This document shows, piece after piece, positions 11,458 to 17,409 of a DNA stretch of 17,409 bases; position 1 is the first letter of the stretch, and the number at the start of each line of letters is the position of its first letter. Under the pieces are notes generated by a model. It did no database searches. It was not told where the DNA came from and was given only the letters and a program-made list of their open reading frames with translations. The position numbers and the translations under genes are program-made. Source of the stretch: Actinomortierella ambigua (lineage: Eukaryota; Mortierellomycota; Mortierellomycetes; Mortierellales; Mortierellaceae); assembly GCA_016098155.1 (NCBI GenBank), contig JAAAJB010000685.1, positions 1 to 17,409 of the forward strand, in the 5' to 3' direction.

Positions 11458-12846
11458 TGGGGCGACAGTTTGGGTTGCAGGCTGAGCAAAGGCAGGCGCG
11501 GGAGAAGATACCGTTGGTAATGGAGGCATGGGGGACGGTGCTGCTGCAGGAGCCGGAGCAGTGGGTTGACCAAAGGCAGGCACGGAAGCAGCGGTAGGAA
11601 CCTTTGGCGGTGGAGGGGCGAGTGACTGAGCTGGAGCAGGTGCCGGAGCAACCGAAGGTCCAGCCGAGAGTGGTGGTGCCACTGCAGGTGGTGCGAACGA
11701 TGGCACATGCGACGACAGCCATGACGACGACGACGACGACGTTGATGATGATTGTTGTTGAAAGAGGTCGCCTCCTGCAGGCGAGCCGCCAAAGAGGATG
11801 TCTGCTGACGGCAACGCGCTCTCAACTCGAGCTCCAGCTGCCTCGGTGGATATGGCGGCAGGAACATGTTGTTGCTGCTGCTGCCTCTCCTCAATTAATG
11901 GGGTTATTACAGGTCCAGGTGAGGCTGTCGGTGCAGCTCGCTCAGACAAAGGTTGAATGCTGGGCTGATCGACAGGCGTTGACGGGGTCACGAGTGCCGA
12001 GGAGGATGAACCTTGCGCGAGAGGTGGGCGTTGGGGTGCTTGGAAAGGAAGGTGTCGTGGAGGTGGAGGCACTGCGGGTGATGTTCGAGGTTGGGATTGG
12101 AAAAGATGGTCTAGCGAAGACGCCAAATCCAGAGGAGACGCCGGGGCGGCCTCCGACGACTTTGATGCACCAGGAAGCATTGGGCTACCAGCCTGGGCTA
12201 GTGGGCTAGTGGGCAACTGTTGGTGGGGGTGATGTTGCTGTCGCGGAGGGGGAGGAAGAGGAGGAGTTGGAGACTGGGGTCTCCATGCCTGCTGCTGCTG
12301 TTGTTGATTATGTTGAGGAAGTGGAAATCTCTGCTGCTGCTGCTGCTGGAAAGGACCTCCAAAGGGTGTTGGCGACTGACGTTGAGGAGCCAGGTGGTGA
12401 AGTGGTTGTGGCTGGTGCCCTGGTGGTCTTTGCTGGAATGGTGGGTGCTGTTGCTGTTGCTGTTGGGGTTGTTGCGGTTGCGGTCGAGGCGGTGGAGGCG
12501 CATTGTTGATGGCAGACAGAAAGGAAGTGCCGGATCCAAACAGACTGTCTGCCGTGGGCAGGTCGTCGCCGCTAAAGAGACGCGACGGCACAGGCTCAGG
12601 CACGGATCGATCAGGCTAGGTAGGATCCATCCAAAAGCAAGCCAGGCACAGGGGGGTTAGAGTCCAAGCAGCGACGAAGGGAGATGGTTCCTTCTCTACA
12701 GCTATGCCTTCTCTCTCATTCATTCACCCATCCCCACTCTCTAAAGACAGGGTAGGGTCCCTTCTCTGTTACTGGCGTTGCAGCAACAACAAAAAAAGTT
12801 CGCCTCACAGACTGCCACGTCACATTTGAACACTTGCCTGTTGCAT
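2265..12846 (-). CDS. Giant Pro/Gln-rich and coiled-coil scaffold protein (five-exon model, about 3160 aa)
   Basis: The model joins exons 12846-12838, 12615-9036, 8919-7957, 7817-6257 and 5634-2265. The total is 9483 nt, or 3161 codons with the stop, and the frame is kept across all four introns. Support: the open segments start at GTG or TTG rather than ATG; three lie behind an AG acceptor preceded by a CTAAC-like branch site (12616, 8920, 7818); and the fourth continues the coiled coil of the third. The N-terminal ~1500 residues are disordered, rich in Pro, Gln and Ser, with many SP/TP sites. The C-terminal ~1500 residues are a nearly continuous coiled coil interrupted by polyQ, polyA and one His tract. 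I see no signal peptide, membrane segment or catalytic domain. A structural tether or scaffold is the natural inference; the family is not recognised. A two-gene alternative splits it at 5635-6256. Confidence 0.55.
3234..3254 (-). repeat. Seven-histidine tract (CAT/CAC)n in the coiled coil
   Basis: Six CAT and one CAC codons on the minus strand. The tract is flanked by a Pro-rich break in the coiled coil (NAPPHPAS). Confidence 0.85.
5095..5122 (-). repeat. Trinucleotide repeat coding an alanine run
   Basis: A (GCT)n/(AGC)n array read in the Ala frame (GCA codons), giving LT followed by eight Ala. The same triplet family is read as Gln elsewhere in this gene. Confidence 0.8.
6096..6133. repeat. 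GATA/GACA microsatellite
   Basis: Tandem four-base units (AGAT with AGAC variants) within the 5635-6256 intron or gap. Confidence 0.8.
6189..6220. repeat. Compound (GA)n(GT)n microsatellite
   Basis: About eight GA units directly followed by about seven GT units, close to the candidate donor at 6256. Confidence 0.8.
6257..7817 (-). CDS. Exon 4 of the giant gene: transition from disordered region to coiled coil
   Basis: About 520 codons. The first 120 are Pro/Thr/His-rich. A predicted helical island (LDKETIARKQAAVSAILGAA, then NKLLEKARGLLEKR) runs into a 12-Gln tract. A Pro/His-rich spacer and a Thr run follow. From about 6900 downward the segment is heptad-rich coiled coil (LEGKLHLSQQEYEQRLHHQH, and LRTENEELKHQLQ). 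The open segment is entered from a TTG, not an ATG. In the one-gene model it ends in phase 2 at a GTAGGG donor (6256-6251). If that donor is not used, translation continues two codons to a stop at 6253, ending ...AAGERHW. Confidence 0.78.
7264..7299 (-). repeat. Mixed CAG/CAA array coding 12 glutamines
   Basis: Twelve consecutive Gln codons alternating mainly CAA and CAG. Such interrupted arrays are usually more length-stable than pure CAG. Confidence 0.85.
7818..7956 (-). other. Intron 3 of the giant gene (139 nt)
   Basis: Strong donor GTATGT, acceptor CATACATTAG, CACTAATG and CTTAATCC as possible branch sites, and a long T-rich tract before the acceptor. The phase-1 join gives VVHD|ESVAAEH with no frame change. 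Confidence 0.75.
7957..8919 (-). CDS. Exon 3 of the giant gene: further disordered region with LF motifs
   Basis: About 321 codons, entered in phase 1 and left in phase 1. It starts VTSLFGNVQGASPSHQDLFA and continues with a (Gln-Ala)n stretch encoded by a 6-bp repeat. Then come LFASNPF and MDLFTQP and a His/Gln-rich stretch. No ATG, GTG or TTG is present in the first 64 codons of this frame, which makes it an internal exon. Composition is low complexity and I recognise no folded domain. The LF motifs match those in the preceding exon, supporting the join. Confidence 0.75.
8920..9035 (-). other. Intron 2 of the giant gene (116 nt)
   Basis: Donor GTATTG after ...AATTCATTTG, acceptor TTGCATAG, a CCTCTAACATG branch-site match and a T-rich tract between. 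Joining in phase 1 turns ENSF|D into a continuous reading ENSFDVTSLFGN, adding another LFG motif across the junction. Confidence 0.75.
9036..12615 (-). CDS. Exon 2 of the giant gene: Pro/Gln-rich disordered region with PPP and xLF motifs
   Basis: About 1193 codons, opening with PDRSVPEPVPSRLFSGDD. It is low complexity throughout: Q runs, an (Ala-Pro)n run encoded by a hexanucleotide repeat, and Ser runs. Two kinds of short motif recur. The first is [D/S]xLF followed by G, S or Q (for example ADSLFGS, ADILFGG, GDLFQQ, DDLFSS, DKLFGG). The second is a polyproline motif often ending in a basic residue (APPPPR, LPPPPR, VPPPPR, APPPPK). LPWE and LPWD occur 18 residues apart. One more ordered island near 9553-9707 (SLFDSSTLNAVEDLLNMP onward) is predicted by eye to be amphipathic helix. 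Many Ser-Pro and Thr-Pro sites suggest proline-directed phosphorylation. No in-frame ATG occurs in the first 140 codons. Coding status is strongly supported by length; function is unknown. Confidence 0.8.
11401..11457 (-). repeat. Hexanucleotide (CCTGCT)n coding (Pro-Ala)n
   Basis: Just over nine perfect copies of a 6-bp unit with degenerate copies on both sides (about 11362-11400). It codes an uninterrupted Ala-Pro alternation of about 20 residues in the disordered region. Confidence 0.85.
12616..12837 (-). other. Proposed intron 1 of the giant gene (GC-AG, 222 nt)
   Basis: It ends in CCTACCTAG with a CTCTAAC branch-site match about 40 bases upstream. Just upstream of the GTG that opens the long frame, the TAG of the acceptor itself is an in-frame stop, so the coding sequence must be spliced in from upstream. 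The acceptor is well supported; the GC donor is one candidate. Confidence 0.5.
12838..12846 (-). CDS. Candidate 9-nt start exon (ATG CAA CAG) with a GC donor
   Basis: On the minus strand ATGCAACAG is followed directly by GCAAGT, which matches the usual donor consensus of the minor GC-AG intron class (AG|GCAAGT). It ends in phase 0, which is what the acceptor at 12616-12617 needs. The preceding sequence is an A/C-rich, G-poor leader typical of fungal 5' UTRs. Read through without splicing, this ATG hits a stop after eight codons. A different first exon further upstream would also be possible. Confidence 0.35.
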
Positions 12847-13538
12847 GCCCTCTTAATGTGGTTCGGTGTTGTTTGTTGTTGTTGTCGTTGATGTTGTTTG
12901 CTGATGACAATGACAAGAGAATGAACGTGGAGGGGGTGTTGTTCTCTGCCAAAACAAAGGAAAGAAGGTGCTCTCGGGTAGAGGGAGGAGAGGGGGGAGA
13001 GTGTCTGTCCTGAACGTATGCAATTGGGTTGTACCGAGTTGTGGTGAATTTGTGATGATGAGAGAGAAGAGAGGCAGGTTGTTGGGTGCGCCGGAAGGGG
13101 GGGGGGGTTACACCACGAAATCTTCCCTGAAATTGGAGCGTCACGCAAAAGATTCTGGTTGGACGCGTTGTAAGCAGCCTACCATCCAACACCCGCCGTT
13201 CTTTCAACACATAGGCCTCCCACATCCCACTTGGGTGCCACGCTGTCGTGAGAAAAGCGCTATTATACGTCAAAGAGCATCTTCAAATCATTCAATGTTT
13301 GCGCCAGGGGATCTTTTCATTTCATTTCTAAAATATATCCATTGCAAGGCTGGGCATTGGGTGTAGACGGGGTGGTATGAGCCTCCCAAAGTTGCATCCT
13401 TCATCGTGCATGAGCTGTGAACCGCTTTCAGGTAGCATGGCTGACATAAACCTGATCTAATGATCTCCGGCACCCATGAGCGGGGGAAAGAGTGACTCGC
13501 TGGCACGTCCTTGCCGACAACCCGACCGTTGTGGCACA
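12847..13538. other. Intergenic region between the kinase gene and the giant gene
   Basis: It holds the 3' UTR of the kinase/Sel1 gene and the promoter and 5' UTR of the giant gene, both on the minus strand. Visible elements are an 11-G run (13097-13107), a minus-strand CT-rich leader (about 12965-13085), an ACAACA-rich leader just before the ATG at 12846, and a weak TATAATA on the minus strand at 13261-13267. I see no supportable gene and no clear AATAAA for the kinase gene. Confidence 0.6.
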
Positions 13539-16217
13539 TCAATCCAACGCAATAATCAGCCGCCACTCGCCTTGGCTGATCGACTTTGAATACCACCACT
13601 CGGCCATTTTCTGATCACGCTCGACTCCACGTCCATCGTAATACATTCCTCCAAGCCATCTCTGCGCTATCGCATCTTCTTGTTCGGCCGACTCGCGAAA
13701 CCACGATACAGCCTTGCCATAGTCACGTTCCACTCCACGTCCAAGATAGTACATCTCTCCAAGCCATCTCTGTGCCTTTGCGTTCCCTTGTTCTGCCGAC
13801 TTGTGAAACCACAACATAGCCTCACCATCGTCGCGTTCGACTCCAATTCCATTGTAGTGCATCTCTCCAATGTTGAGCTGTGCCGTCACATCCCCTTGTT
13901 CGGCCGACTTGCGATACCACGACATAGCCTCGACATAGTCGCGTTCGACCCCGCATCCTTTGTAGTACATGTCCCCAAAAAATCTCTGTGCTGCCGCCTC
14001 CCCTTGGTCGGCCGACTTGCGAAACCACGACATGGCCTTGCCATAGTCGCTCTCAACCCCACGTCCGCGATAGTACATCTCTCCAATGTCGCATTGTGCC
14101 GTCAAATTCCCTTGTCTAGCCGATTTGCGATACCATGAAATGGCCTTGCCATAGTCGCGCTCGACACCATGTCCCTTGCTGTACATCCTCCCAAGGTTGT
14201 GTTGCGCCGTCGCATTCCCTTGTTCGGCCGACTTGCGGTACCACGATACCGCCTCACTAAAGCCTTGTCTCACACCAAGTCCCTTCCTATACATCTCTCC
14301 AAGTTCGTTCTGGGCCGTCGCGTCCCCTTGCTCAGCCGACTTTTGATACCACAACGCAGCCTCGCCAATATCGGGTTCGACTCCACATCCATTGCGATAC
14401 ATCCACCCGAGACATTTCTGTGCCGTCGCATCGCCTTGCTCGGCCGGCTTGCGATACCACGACGCAGCCTCAGCAAAGTCGCGTTCGATCCCACATCCAT
14501 TGTAATACATCTCTCCTAGGGATTTCTGTGCTATCGCATCCCCTTGTTCGGCCGACTTGCGAAACCACGACATGGCCTCAATATAATCTTGGTCGACTCC
14601 ATGTCCATTATAGTACATCGCCCCAAGATTGTACTGTGCCGTCGCATTCCCTTGCTTAGCCGCCTTGCGAAACCAAATCACCGCCTCGACATCGTCTCGT
14701 TCGACGCCACGTCCACTGTGATACATCTCTCCCAAGGATTTCTGGGCTACCACATTCCCTTGTTCGGCCGCCTTGAGATACCACAATGCAGCCTCGACAT
14801 TATCATGCTCGACACCCAGCCCGTTCCGGTACAACGACCCAAGGTTGTTCTGCGCCGCGGCATTCCCTTGCTCAGCGGCCTTGCGAAACCACACTGCAGC
14901 CTCGATATTGTCACGTCGGACCCCCCGTCCATGGTGGTACATCGCCCCAAGATTGTTCTGTGCCGTCGCATTGCCTTGTTCAGCCGCCTTATGAAACCAA
15001 CCGATCGCCTCGACATAGCTTTGTTTGACGCCATCCCCATTCCTGTACATCAGTCCAAGATCCTTTTGTGCGACCGCGTGTCCTTCCTCGGCTGCCTGCC
15101 GCATCCAGTACAGCGCCGCGTCATGGCTCTGTTGCGTGCCGCGACCACCGCGTAGAAAGGCCGCGGTCCTGTACCGAGCCTCGACAGACCCATGCGCAGC
15201 TGCTCGCATGTACCATTTGAAAGCCTCCGAGTCGTCCTGGTCAACCCCGACCCCCCTCTCGTACATCGAGGCCAATGTTATCTGTGCCTTCACATCGCCG
15301 CCGTTCGCCAAAAGCGCCTCTAGCCCCTCGTTGGTCTCCTGGGTGTCTCCGCCCTTGGGCGATGGCGCGACAAACATCTGCTGCTGCAAGCCGATGTGTA
15401 CTGTGGCGCTGAGCAGGCTACGGTCGGCTCCTGCATCTTCTGTGACGTTGGGATAGACGTCTTCCGTGACCATATCACTCGCCTCTGGTCGTTGATCGGG
15501 ATCTTGATCCCAGCAGCGTTCGACCCATGAGCGGTAGTCGGACGGTGTATCCTCGGGCAAGACCTCTCGCTCGCCTCGCTGGACAATGGTCGTGACGATC
15601 AAGTTGTTGAGCTGCTTCTGAAACGGGGTCGTACAGTTGGCAGCCATCTCCCACATCACCATCCCCAGCGAATACATGTCCGACTTGAACGAGTACTTTG
15701 GTGTGGCTTCAAAGAGCTCGGGTGCCATCCATCGGAGCGTGCCCTTGATCGTTGTCGACATGGATGCCGAACGGACCTTGACCGTGGCCAATCCAAAGTC
15801 ACATAGCTTGACCATTCTATGGGAGGTGAGCAAGACATTCATGCTCTTGAGGTCTCGGTGAATGACCCCCTTGAGGTGGATATAGGCCAGTCCTCGCACA
15901 ATCTCCTGCGCGATCCGGGTCCTGGCTGGCCAATCCAACCGACGCCGTTCGATGGCCTGGCAGAGACTGCCGCCCTCGGCATACTCCATGATGAGCACTA
16001 GCCGGCCTTCGTATTCGGTTGTGCCATAGAACTGGATGATGTGTCGGTCTTGGAGACGGCCGAGTAGCTCGACCTCTCGCTGAATCGAGTCCTCGTTGGC
16101 GGCCTGGACTTCAGTCACAGTAAACTTCTTGATGGCGACAGGGCGTCCTTCCCATTGCGCATGATAGACGTCCCCGAACCCGCCGGAACCAATCATTGTT
16201 CCTATAGTTAAGGTAGG
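13539..16217 (-). CDS. TKL-like protein kinase fused to 16 Sel1 repeats (main exon, 5' partial)
   Basis: Numbered from the internal ATG at 16196, the kinase domain spans about residues 1-243. It shows the glycine loop GSGGFG (3-8), the VAIKK lysine K23, a Glu in REVELL, HRDLKSMN with catalytic D115, DFG (133-135), APE (158-160) and SDMYSLGMVMWE. It should therefore be active. HRDLKxxN and GTLRWMAPE suit the tyrosine-kinase-like group. A 57-residue linker leads to 16 Sel1 repeats (about 301-877), which form alpha-solenoids for protein binding. The exon starts at acceptor TTCCCCAG (16218), because the frame reads PTLTIGT before MIGSGG and so includes the first kinase strand. The true start must be in an upstream exon I cannot fix. 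Kinase-Sel1 fusions are known in Glomeromycotina and Mortierella-type fungi; substrate and pathway are unknown. Confidence 0.88.
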   Translation of the reverse strand, partial: PTLTIGTMIGSGGFGDVYHAQWEGRPVAIKKFTVTEVQAANEDSIQREVELLGRLQDRHIIQFYGTTEYEGRLVLIMEYAEGGSLCQAIERRRLDWPARTRIAQEIVRGLAYIHLKGVIHRDLKSMNVLLTSHRMVKLCDFGLATVKVRSASMSTTIKGTLRWMAPELFEATPKYSFKSDMYSLGMVMWEMAANCTTPFQKQLNNLIVTTIVQRGEREVLPEDTPSDYRSWVERCWDQDPDQRPEASDMVTEDVYPNVTEDAGADRSLLSATVHIGLQQQMFVAPSPKGGDTQETNEGLEALLANGGDVKAQITLASMYERGVGVDQDDSEAFKWYMRAAAHGSVEARYRTAAFLRGGRGTQQSHDAALYWMRQAAEEGHAVAQKDLGLMYRNGDGVKQSYVEAIGWFHKAAEQGNATAQNNLGAMYHHGRGVRRDNIEAAVWFRKAAEQGNAAAQNNLGSLYRNGLGVEHDNVEAALWYLKAAEQGNVVAQKSLGEMYHSGRGVERDDVEAVIWFRKAAKQGNATAQYNLGAMYYNGHGVDQDYIEAMSWFRKSAEQGDAIAQKSLGEMYYNGCGIERDFAEAASWYRKPAEQGDATAQKCLGWMYRNGCGVEPDIGEAALWYQKSAEQGDATAQNELGEMYRKGLGVRQGFSEAVSWYRKSAEQGNATAQHNLGRMYSKGHGVERDYGKAISWYRKSARQGNLTAQCDIGEMYYRGRGVESDYGKAMSWFRKSADQGEAAAQRFFGDMYYKGCGVERDYVEAMSWYRKSAEQGDVTAQLNIGEMHYNGIGVERDDGEAMLWFHKSAEQGNAKAQRWLGEMYYLGRGVERDYGKAVSWFRESAEQEDAIAQRWLGGMYYDGRGVERDQKMAEWWYSKSISQGEWRLIIALD
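13566..15296 (-). repeat. Sixteen tandem 108-bp units (Sel1 repeats)
   Basis: Each unit codes 36 residues with the pattern A.AQ..LG.MY..G.GV..D..EA..WYRK.AEQG. From the third unit on, the units follow each other with no insertion or deletion. Units 1 and 2 are the most diverged; units 3-16 are close to one another at both DNA and protein level, suggesting recent duplication or gene conversion. Small changes stand out: unit 8 has KPAEQG for K[AS]AEQG, and unit 15 has AEQED for AEQGD/N. Confidence 0.9.
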
Positions 16218-17037
16218 CTGGGGAAGAAAGAAAGTGAGAGAGAAAGGTTAGCTTGGGGAAGGTCTCTTATTATTTATTTTCTGCAGCCATTTTTTTTTAA
16301 TGATAAATCCAAATCTAGCGCGAATACCATGGAGTGGATAGAGGGGGAGAGAGGTTTCTCTGTTGCAATGAGTAATTAAAGGATCGAGATGTTGATGTTA
16401 ATGTTGAAGATGAAGTGCATGGGAGGCGACAAAGAGAGATGCATAGCCACATTTGCCTACTTTGTGTGTGACAATCTTGTGACACCCTTGCCGGAGCAAG
16501 TGAGTGGAACGATTGCATGCTCTCTATCTCTTACTTGACACGCTTCAACACTCCCTCCCACAGAAAAGCTTAAATCAATATATTATCAAATCTCAGCATT
16601 GTGCGCTGGGTGTTTATTGGGAATATGTGCGTGTGTGCGTGTGTGCGTGTATGCGTGTATGAAGTGTATGTGTATGAGTGAGGGTGCAATTGGGTCGCTT
16701 AGAGCTCGCATAACAGGGCGGCTAAAGATTGAACGGCATGAACAGGGTGGTTGTGTAGAGCGATGTGCTATTGTGGGGTTTGAGAAGTTGTATTGTGTTT
16801 TGATAGGTAGTGCTGACCATGCCATCCGATACAAGGAGGGTCGTTGGTGGCCCTTTGCGCGTTGTTTGTGAGTGGTATCGTGGGATGGCCTTGGATTGGA
16901 ACCGATAGGCGGTGGAGGGGGTCCAGCGGAGGTGTTGAATGTGCACTCGGCGGAAAACTAAAGGAAAGAGGAGCAAGAATGCAATGGTCAGCCTTGAACG
17001 TCTCTCGCTGGTGCAGTATCCAGCCGAATAACCCAAA
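16218..17037. other. Kinase gene upstream intron and intergenic region
   Basis: The first ~40 bases are an intron 3' end (CTAACC branch match, CT tract, CCCCAG). The kinase gene's first exon should lie upstream. One frame-compatible option starts at the ATG at 16518 (MQSFHSLAPAR) but uses a weak GTGTCA donor, so I do not call it. The rest holds a (TG)n-like tract at 16625-16680 and an AATAAA on the minus strand at about 16613-16618. That hexamer could serve the small gene to the right. No other gene is supportable. Confidence 0.5.
16625..16680. repeat. Degenerate TG/TGCG microsatellite
   Basis: Imperfect TG-rich tract with GTGTGC units, intergenic. Confidence 0.65.
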
Positions 17038-17362
17038 TCAATCACGGACATCCACTGTACCTTTGGACGCTTCCTCGTTGTGGTAGCCGCCTTCGTTGTT
17101 CTTGGGGAACCATTCCTCGACGAGGTATTGAGTTGTTGTCTCCTTTGGTATGGTAGCTGCGGAGAAATAATTATGCTAAGAGTAGTGCGATAAAATAAAG
17201 GGCAGAGAATGATGCAGAGAGAGTGGGAGTGTCAGTGAAAGGGCGCTTCAATAAATCGCTTCTCGGCCTGCTCCATCCAATCATGATCAGAAAGCAGCAG
17301 TAGTGAACATGAGCCGTACCTTTAAGTGGTCGAGGGTCAGCGAGAATGGTCCTAGGTTGCAT
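17038..17362 (-). CDS. Small two-exon gene for an acidic hydrophilic protein, unrecognised, possibly 5' partial
   Basis: Exons 17362-17320 (ATG to donor GTACGG) and 17156-17038 (acceptor TTTCTCCGCAG to TGA) join in phase 1. They give 53 residues: MQPRTILADPRPLK, then ATIPKETTTQYLVEEWFPKN, then NEGGYHNEEASKGTVDVRD. The second exon has a convincing protein-like composition, with no low-complexity bias. The frame upstream of the ATG stays open to the window edge, and a TTTCCAG acceptor lies just before the ATG, so the true start may be outside. A second donor (AAAG|GTACAG, about 17055) could extend the gene to further exons at the left. No signal peptide or membrane segment is seen. I do not recognise the family. 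Confidence 0.45.
17157..17319 (-). other. Proposed intron of the small right-edge gene (163 nt)
   Basis: Donor GTACGG, acceptor TTATTTCTCCGCAG, with ACTCTTAGCATAAT as a weak branch region. The phase fits (1 to 1). A 15-base match to the 5' end of U2 snRNA lies inside it on the opposite strand. Confidence 0.45.
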
Positions 17363-17409
17363 GGCTGGAAACCGCAGAGAATGTGGCGTCAGTGCATAGG
17401 AGGCAGGCT

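Noticed and set aside
11604..12209. Plus-strand open frame of 201 codons
   Set aside because: Antisense shadow of the Pro/Gln-rich exon, with Val/Gly/Arg-rich low-complexity composition.
12716..13273. Minus-strand open frame of 185 codons upstream of the giant gene
   Set aside because: Opens at TTG and spans the CT-rich leader and the C11 run; it looks like promoter and 5' UTR. A short upstream exon cannot be wholly excluded.
13680..15155. Several plus-strand open frames of 70-200 codons across the Sel1 array
   Set aside because: They are periodic antisense shadows of the Sel1 repeats and share the 108-bp period.
13566..15296. CRISPR-like regular repeats
   Set aside because: The 108-bp period is an in-frame Sel1 protein repeat with no unique spacers, in a eukaryotic intron-containing gene.
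16586..16834. Minus-strand open frame of 82 codons, and the overlapping frame 16722-17051
   Set aside because: The first is Pro/His/Thr-rich sequence from the TG microsatellite. The second might be a further exon of the right-edge gene through donor GTACAG, but its composition is poor and the simple stop at 17038 is more natural.
17255..17269. A functional U2 snRNA gene
   Set aside because: Only the first 15 bases match; the branch-recognition and Sm sequences that define U2 are absent. Kept only as a curiosity in the findings.

Overview
The window looks like nuclear DNA from a filamentous fungus, most likely an early-diverging lineage (Mucoromycota or Mortierellomycota). Three things point there. 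The genes are split by short introns with CTAAC-like branch sites and T-rich 3' ends. The intergenic DNA is rich in CT, GA and T tracts. A TKL-type protein kinase is fused to a long Sel1-repeat array, an architecture known to be expanded in these fungi. The placement is inference; nothing in the window fixes the species. Every gene I can support lies on the minus strand.

Read in transcription order (right to left), the layout is as follows. (1) At the right edge, 17038-17362, there is a small two-exon gene for an acidic 53-residue protein that I do not recognise. Its 5' end may lie outside the window. (2) 13539-16217 is the main exon of a kinase/Sel1 fusion: a complete-looking kinase domain followed by 16 uninterrupted 36-residue Sel1 repeats. 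At least one upstream exon is missing. (3) 2265-12846 is best read as one giant gene of about 3160 codons. None of its four long open segments begins with ATG. Three of them lie directly downstream of good acceptor sites, and the reading frame is kept across every proposed junction. The N-terminal half is a proline/glutamine-rich disordered region carrying many PPP and xLF[G/S/Q] short motifs. The C-terminal half is an almost continuous coiled coil. The start may be a 9-nt first exon followed by a GC-AG intron. (4) 53-715 is the first coding exon of a multi-pass membrane protein of the choline-transporter-like (CTL/Pns1) family. It runs off the left edge into an intron containing an A22/T18 inverted homopolymer.

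The genes have no obvious shared pathway and, as usual in a fungal genome, need not cooperate. The main open questions are whether the giant scaffold is one gene or two (the junction at 5635-6256 is the weak point) and what it does. A tether or coat-organising role is possible but is inference from motif composition. Intergenic stretches (716-2264, 12847-13538, 16218-17037) hold simple repeats and candidate promoter or poly(A) signals, and I see no further genes in them. I found no tRNA, rRNA, CRISPR array or transposon.
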